From contig CAJXUA010000016.1 in assembly GCA_913060695.1 (NCBI GenBank), positions 1 through 64,000 on the forward strand: DNA of 64,000 nucleotides, read 5' to 3'. This document shows, one piece after another, positions 60,124 to 64,000 of the stretch. The notes below the pieces were generated by a model. The model had not been told where the DNA came from and did no database searches. It was given only the letters and a program-made list of their open reading frames with translations. The DNA comes from an uncultured Gammaproteobacteria bacterium (GTDB lineage Bacteria; Pseudomonadota; Gammaproteobacteria; Pseudomonadales; Pseudohongiellaceae). The translations under genes were made by a program, and so were the position numbers. Position 1 is the first letter of the stretch. Each line of letters starts with the position of its first letter.

Positions 60124-61776
60124 ATGCCCAAGCAGTTAAAGGTGGTGATGGCCCAGCTGAATTTGTTGGTGGGAGACATCCAAGGCAATACCACCAAGAT
60201 AATCGAGGGGGCATTGGAGGCAAAGAGGGTTTTTGCGGCCGACATCGTCACATTTCCAGAACTGAGCCTGACCTCCTATCCTCCGGAAGACTTACTCCTG
60301 CGACCTAGTTTGAAGCTGCGCATCGATAAAGCACTCCAGCGAATTCTAGATGCTGAACTCGATATTTATCTTGTAGTGGGTTATCCGTTGAGTGAACAGG
60401 GGCGACTCTATAATGCCCTGTCTGTCATCAAGGGCGCGCAGATTATTACTAGCTATCGCAAGCAATGCCTGCCGAACTACCAAGTCTTCGATGAGCGTCG
60501 TTACTTCACCGCTGGTCAGGATGCGGCTATTGTGGAGATAGAAGGTTTCAAGGTCGCGCTGACTATCTGCGAAGATATGTGGGAAGAGGGACCAACTTTG
60601 CAGGCAGCCGAAGCCGGTGCGCAATTACTGTTGAACATCAACGCCTCTCCCTACCATCGAGATAAGCCCCTCGAGCGAGCGCAGCTACTTAAAGAGCGAG
60701 CGCAACTCGCCAAATGCCCTATCATTTATACGAATCTTGTCGGTGGGCAAGACGAGTTAGTGTTCGATGGCAGCTCGATGGCGGTCAGCGCCCAAGGTGA
60801 CTGCATCGTGCGTGCGCCTTCCTTTGAAGAGGGATTCTTTTACTTGAGCCTGTCTGAAACGGCACAAGGCCTGAGCATAGACACGCCGCAGGAGACGCCG
60901 GCGGCCTTGGATAGCACCGAGGCGGGTTTATATAAGGCCTTGGTTTTAGGGGTGCGCGATTATGTCTATAAAAATGGCTTTAAAGGGGTTGTACTAGGTT
61001 TGTCTGGCGGCATCGATTCCGCATTGACTTTGGCGGTGGCGGCAGATGCCTTAGGCCCCGAGAGCGTGAAGGCGGTAATGATGCCTTTCGATTACACCTC
61101 GCAGCTAAGTTTGGACCTAGCGCAGGAGCAAGCGAAGACTCTAGGAGTTGAATACAGCGTTATTCCTATCAGTGCAGCATTTAAGAGTTTTGCTGCCGCC
61201 CTAGAAGGCGAGTTTGCGGGCTTGCCAGTGGATGTGACGGAGCAGAATATCCAGGCACGCTGCCGAGGAGTAATGTTAATGGCGATCTCCAACAAGACTG
61301 GGCGCCTCGTTCTGACCACAGGCAATAAGAGCGAGATCGCCGTTGGCTACTGTACTCTCTACGGAGATATGGCGGGCGGCTTCGACGTACTCAAAGATGT
61401 CGCAAAAACAATGGTCTATCGACTCTGCGCATACCGCAATAGCTTGCCCGACGCTCGGGACCGCGCGGTAATACCTATCGAGGTCATCGAGCGAGCGCCT
61501 AGTGCGGAACTGGCTCCAGACCAAGTCGACCAAGACAGCCTGCCTCCATACGACGTGCTCGATACGATTCTAGAGCTTTATGTCGAGAAGGACATGAGTG
61601 CGGCACATATCATTGCGCAGGGTTTCGATGAAAGCACTGTACGCAGGGTCTTACGCTTAGTAGATATTAACGAATATAAACGCCGTCAGAGCGCAGTAGG
61701 GGTGCGCCTGACAACGCGCGGTTTCGGTCGCGATCGTCGCTACCCCATCACCTCCGGCTGGGAGCTCGGCGAGTAA
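60124..61776 (+). CDS. nadE: Glutamine-dependent NAD synthetase
   Basis: A 550-residue enzyme that makes NAD from deamido-NAD with ammonia from glutamine. The N-terminal nitrilase-like glutaminase (1-~260) has the Glu in TFPELSLTSYPPEDLLL, the Lys in YRKQCLPNYQVFDE and the Cys in LTICEDMWEEG. The synthetase domain has the PPi loop LGLSGGIDSALTLAVAADAL and GNKSEIAVGYCTLYGDMAGGF. Length matches the ~540-residue type. Its predecessor enzyme NadD is in the same window. Confidence 0.96.
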   Translation: MPKQLKVVMAQLNLLVGDIQGNTTKIIEGALEAKRVFAADIVTFPELSLTSYPPEDLLLRPSLKLRIDKALQRILDAELDIYLVVGYPLSEQGRLYNALSVIKGAQIITSYRKQCLPNYQVFDERRYFTAGQDAAIVEIEGFKVALTICEDMWEEGPTLQAAEAGAQLLLNINASPYHRDKPLERAQLLKERAQLAKCPIIYTNLVGGQDELVFDGSSMAVSAQGDCIVRAPSFEEGFFYLSLSETAQGLSIDTPQETPAALDSTEAGLYKALVLGVRDYVYKNGFKGVVLGLSGGIDSALTLAVAADALGPESVKAVMMPFDYTSQLSLDLAQEQAKTLGVEYSVIPISAAFKSFAAALEGEFAGLPVDVTEQNIQARCRGVMLMAISNKTGRLVLTTGNKSEIAVGYCTLYGDMAGGFDVLKDVAKTMVYRLCAYRNSLPDARDRAVIPIEVIERAPSAELAPDQVDQDSLPPYDVLDTILELYVEKDMSAAHIIAQGFDESTVRRVLRLVDINEYKRRQSAVGVRLTTRGFGRDRRYPITSGWELGE

Positions 61777-61821
61777 TTCGCCAGCGTGAACGGCTAAACA
61801 ACAAGACAGGTAGGTAGGCAA

Positions 61822-62406
61822 GTGAAAGAACATATCCTGAATACGCTGGGCGACTCGCGCGATTACTTACATCGCTTCATGAGCGATGGGAACAATATCG
61901 AAGCAATAGCGCGCGCCGCAAGCGTGATGATCGCCGCGTTGCATAAGGGCAACACCATCTATAGTTGCGGAAATGGCGGCTCGATGAGCGATGCTATGCA
62001 TTTTGCCGAGGAACTGACGGGGCGCTATCGCAAGAATCGTTTGGGGCTATCTGCAGCAGCGATTAGCGATCCAGGGCATATTAGCTGTGTGGCCAATGAT
62101 TTCGGTTACGAGTTTATTTTCTCGCGCTATCTTGAGGCGCGTGCTCGCAAGGGCGATTGTCTTTTGGCAATTAGTACGAGTGGAAGCAGTAAGAATGTGA
62201 TTAAGGCAGCGGAGTTTGCTATGGCGAATGGAATGGAAGTTGTTAGCCTAACCGGAGAGGCAGCTAGCGCGCTCGGCAAGCTGGTGAGTGTCGATATTAG
62301 TGCAGGCAAAAGTGCCTTCGCGGATCGTGTGCAGGAAGTGCACATCAAAATCATCCACACGCTGATCGAATTGATCGAGCGTGAGTTCTGCCCGGAAAAC
62401 TATTAA
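61822..62406 (+). CDS. gmhA: Sedoheptulose-7-phosphate isomerase
   Basis: A 194-residue SIS-fold enzyme of ADP-heptose synthesis for the LPS inner core. IYSCGNGGSMSDAMHFAEELTGRYRKNR is the GmhA motif with a metal-binding His and Glu, ISTSGSSKNVIKA the phosphosugar loop, and the C-terminal QEVHIKIIHTLIELIE has the second His. Length is typical (192 in E. coli). It follows nadE by 45 bases and converges on bamD with 3 bases between. No other heptose genes lie nearby. Confidence 0.93.
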   Translation: MKEHILNTLGDSRDYLHRFMSDGNNIEAIARAASVMIAALHKGNTIYSCGNGGSMSDAMHFAEELTGRYRKNRLGLSAAAISDPGHISCVANDFGYEFIFSRYLEARARKGDCLLAISTSGSSKNVIKAAEFAMANGMEVVSLTGEAASALGKLVSVDISAGKSAFADRVQEVHIKIIHTLIELIEREFCPENY

Positions 62407-62409
62407 AGA

Positions 62410-63363
62410 CTAGCCGAAGATGCCGAAGGTCAGGATGCTAAGCAGGCTTCGGCCCTGATTAGGCGCGTCTTCGATTATAGTCTCAGGTCGGAATGGGCGT
62501 GTAGTCGGTGCTAAGGGAGTGTTGTCTACGTTGTCCCCAAGCAGGCCGAAAGAGACTGTGTAAAGCAATGATGGGTTGGTGACATCGCTACGCACAATGA
62601 AATTGCCACTCGGATCGATCGCTGGATGGTCTGGGAAGTTAGTCTTTAGCAGCGACAACGATGTTGCCGCGAGCTCGTCTAGGCCCATACGCAAATAACA
62701 CTCCACCATGATTGCGACGCCATCGGCAACGATTGGGCTGCCTTGGAAGTTCTCCACAATATAACGGCCCCGGTTCAATGCCGCCATATAGCCGCGGCGC
62801 TCCATATAGTATTCCGCCACGTGTACTTCGTAAGCCGCAAGGGTATTGCGCAGGAAGATCATTCTTGCGCGTGCATCCGCGGCGTATTCGCTGTCGGGGT
62901 ACAGAGCCAATAGTAGGGAGAATTCTGCGAAGGAGTCGCGTGCACGACCTGGATCACGCTTGGACGGGTCGGTTGGGAGGAAGCGGGCTATAAAGCCGGA
63001 GTCTTCCGCAAACGAGGACATGCCCTTCATGTAGTAGGCGTAATCGATATTGGGGTTGTCTGGGTGCAGGCGAATGAAGCGGTCAGCGGCACTGCGCGCA
63101 GCTTCGAGATCGAGGTTGCTATAGTAGGCGTAGATCAGCTCCAGTTGCCCTTGTGCAGCGAAGCGCCCGAAGGGGAAACGTGACTCTAAGGCCTGATATG
63201 TGGCGATAGCCGCACGGTAGTTGCGGGCGTTCAGGGCGCGCTGTGCGGTGGTGTAGAACTGCTCCTCAGTGCTGAGGCTAGCGAACTCGTCTCTTTCTTC
63301 TCTGTCGAAAATCGAACATGAAACGAATGCCAGACAAAGGGTGATCAGGATCAGGACTCTCAC
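62410..63363 (-). CDS. bamD: Outer-membrane assembly lipoprotein BamD
   Basis: A 317-residue TPR lipoprotein of the BAM complex. The signal ends in [12 protein letters not shown] (lipobox Cys). TPR-like helices include [38 protein letters not shown] and [19 protein letters not shown]. It is about 70 residues longer than E. coli BamD (245), the excess being a C-terminal stretch ending in [12 protein letters not shown]. The start is GTG at 63363. It diverges from rluD, the same arrangement as in E. coli. Confidence 0.93.
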   Translation of the reverse strand: MRVLILITLCLAFVSCSIFDREERDEFASLSTEEQFYTTAQRALNARNYRAAIATYQALESRFPFGRFAAQGQLELIYAYYSNLDLEAARSAADRFIRLHPDNPNIDYAYYMKGMSSFAEDSGFIARFLPTDPSKRDPGRARDSFAEFSLLLALYPDSEYAADARARMIFLRNTLAAYEVHVAEYYMERRGYMAALNRGRYIVENFQGSPIVADGVAIMVECYLRMGLDELAATSLSLLKTNFPDHPAIDPSGNFIVRSDVTNPSLLYTVSFGLLGDNVDNTPLAPTTRPFRPETIIEDAPNQGRSLLSILTFGIFG

Positions 63364-63427
63364 GCGACAACAACCTCTACAATTGGAGCTTACATAAAAT
63401 AGTGAATTTATCTGTGTGCTAAGCAGT

Positions 63428-63433
63428 TATAAT
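63428..63433 (+). promoter_or_regulatory. -10 box in the bamD/rluD gap
   Basis: TATAAT at 63428-63433 is a perfect -10 element oriented toward rluD, in the 237-base divergent gap. No acceptable -35 is found at 16-18 bases, so strength is uncertain. The leader to rluD would be about 160 bases. I see no other distinct element in 63364-63600. Confidence 0.35.
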
Positions 63434-63600
63434 GGCTCACCTGCCTCGCCAATGACGAGGACGTATTTAACCACAGCCGCCGCTTTATACCAAAGTGAAG
63501 CTGTATTCTTTCTTACATCGCTAGACTTCGGCAACTTGCCAGCACGGCGCGCGTCAATGTGCGGCCTCAAAGCCTGTGAAGTCTGCTATTGCAAGGCTCT

Positions 63601-64000
63601 ATGACAACTAAGATAAAAATGCAGGCCGTAGTGCCAGAAGCACTCAGTGGTAACCGCTTAGACCAAGTTGCGGCCTCTGTGTTCCCCGATTATTCACGTG
63701 GCCGACTTCAAACTTGGATAAAAGATGGCGCTTTGCAGGTCAATGGTGCGCCTTGGCGCTCCAAAGACAAGGTTCATGAGGGAGACTCGTTGTCTCTTGA
63801 GGCAGAACTGGTTGCTGAAGAAACCCATGAGGCGGAGCCCGGCGAGCTCAACATCGTGTATGAAGACGAAGACGTCATAGTGCTCAACAAACCTACCAAT
63901 ACTGTGGTGCATCCTGCCGTGGGCAACCGCACCGGCACCTTGCTCAACGCCCTGTTACACCATTGCCCGCAGTTAAAGGAGATTCCTCGCGCTGGAATCG
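63601..64000 (+). CDS. rluD: 23S rRNA pseudouridine synthase RluD, 3' truncated
   Basis: The first 133 codons of RluD (pseudouridines 1911, 1915 and 1917 in helix 69); the gene runs off the window end. The S4 RNA-binding domain (about residues 17-75: GNRLDQVAASVFPDYSRGRL, then DGALQVNGAPWRSKD) is followed by the start of the synthase domain (VYEDEDVIVLNKPTNTVVHPAVG). The catalytic Asp lies beyond 64000. It has no stop codon here. RlmH, encoded at 12611, methylates the pseudouridine 1915 made by this enzyme. Confidence 0.93.
   Translation, partial: MTTKIKMQAVVPEALSGNRLDQVAASVFPDYSRGRLQTWIKDGALQVNGAPWRSKDKVHEGDSLSLEAELVAEETHEAEPGELNIVYEDEDVIVLNKPTNTVVHPAVGNRTGTLLNALLHHCPQLKEIPRAGI

Noticed and set aside
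1-64000. tRNA, rRNA, CRISPR arrays, prophage or insertion sequences
   Set aside because: None was seen on reading both strands; intergenic gaps are short and no transposase, integrase or repeat-spacer pattern is present. A covariance-model scan would be needed to exclude small RNAs.

Overview
The window reads as chromosomal DNA of a free-living gammaproteobacterium, probably an aquatic relative of the Pseudomonas/Cellvibrio/Alteromonas side of the class. The evidence is gene order: proA-nadD-rsfS-rlmH-mrdA-mrdB-rlpA-dacA-ybeD-lipB-lipA, miaB-phoH-ybeY-corC, divergent bamD/rluD, and a Pseudomonas-type minor-pilin locus with pilSR and thiO. Gene density is high. I see no tRNA, rRNA, CRISPR array, prophage or transposase. 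The first 43 bases are not genomic: they match an Illumina Nextera i7 adapter, so the window starts at a contig edge inside a murein transglycosylase gene. It ends inside rluD.

Layout. 44-3030: truncated mltB-like gene, an HPF/RaiA ribosome factor, a DUF1244 protein, and a greB/GlxA-type regulator pair. 3048-7085: dinB, then serC and serA, all on the minus strand. The 494-base gap between dinB and serC holds two long inverted-repeat elements in opposite orientation that share a core with compensatory base changes. 7385-10078: metallo-hydrolase, GIY-YIG protein, small membrane protein and DUF523/DUF1722 protein. 10198-20609: the cell-wall elongation and lipoate cluster (proA to lipA). 20689-26052: two tandem secreted cyclophilins, an SNF-family transporter, a class V aminotransferase and a GST.

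26125-29481 is the most accessory-looking part. It has a membrane cyclase-like protein that lacks one catalytic residue, facing an ICMT-like methyltransferase overlapped by an unknown protein, then DUF4404. 29503-39489 (mostly minus) holds fadE, holA, lptE, corC, ybeY, phoH, miaB, DUF1820 (plus strand) and a MocR-family aminotransferase. lnt and leuS, often found between corC and lptE, are absent from this stretch. 39609-46650: srkA, a TlpA-like thioredoxin, a fatty acid desaturase, slyX, a membrane-anchored cold-shock protein, and an envelope/two-component operon (glycine-zipper protein, PepSY protein, response regulator, histidine kinase). 46647-59940: a TauE/SafE permease, then fimU-pilV-pilW-pilX-pilY1-pilY2-pilE behind a good sigma-54 promoter, fimT in reverse, thiO, and the pilR/pilS system that would act with sigma-54. 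60124-64000: nadE, gmhA, bamD and partial rluD.

Most of the window is core housekeeping. The observations best worth following are the structured inverted pair at 4245-4615, the sigma-54 promoter in front of the minor-pilin operon, the cyclase/methyltransferase module, and the duplicated cyclophilins with an extra C-terminal domain. Several start codons were moved inward to sites with better ribosome binding sites, including several TTG starts.
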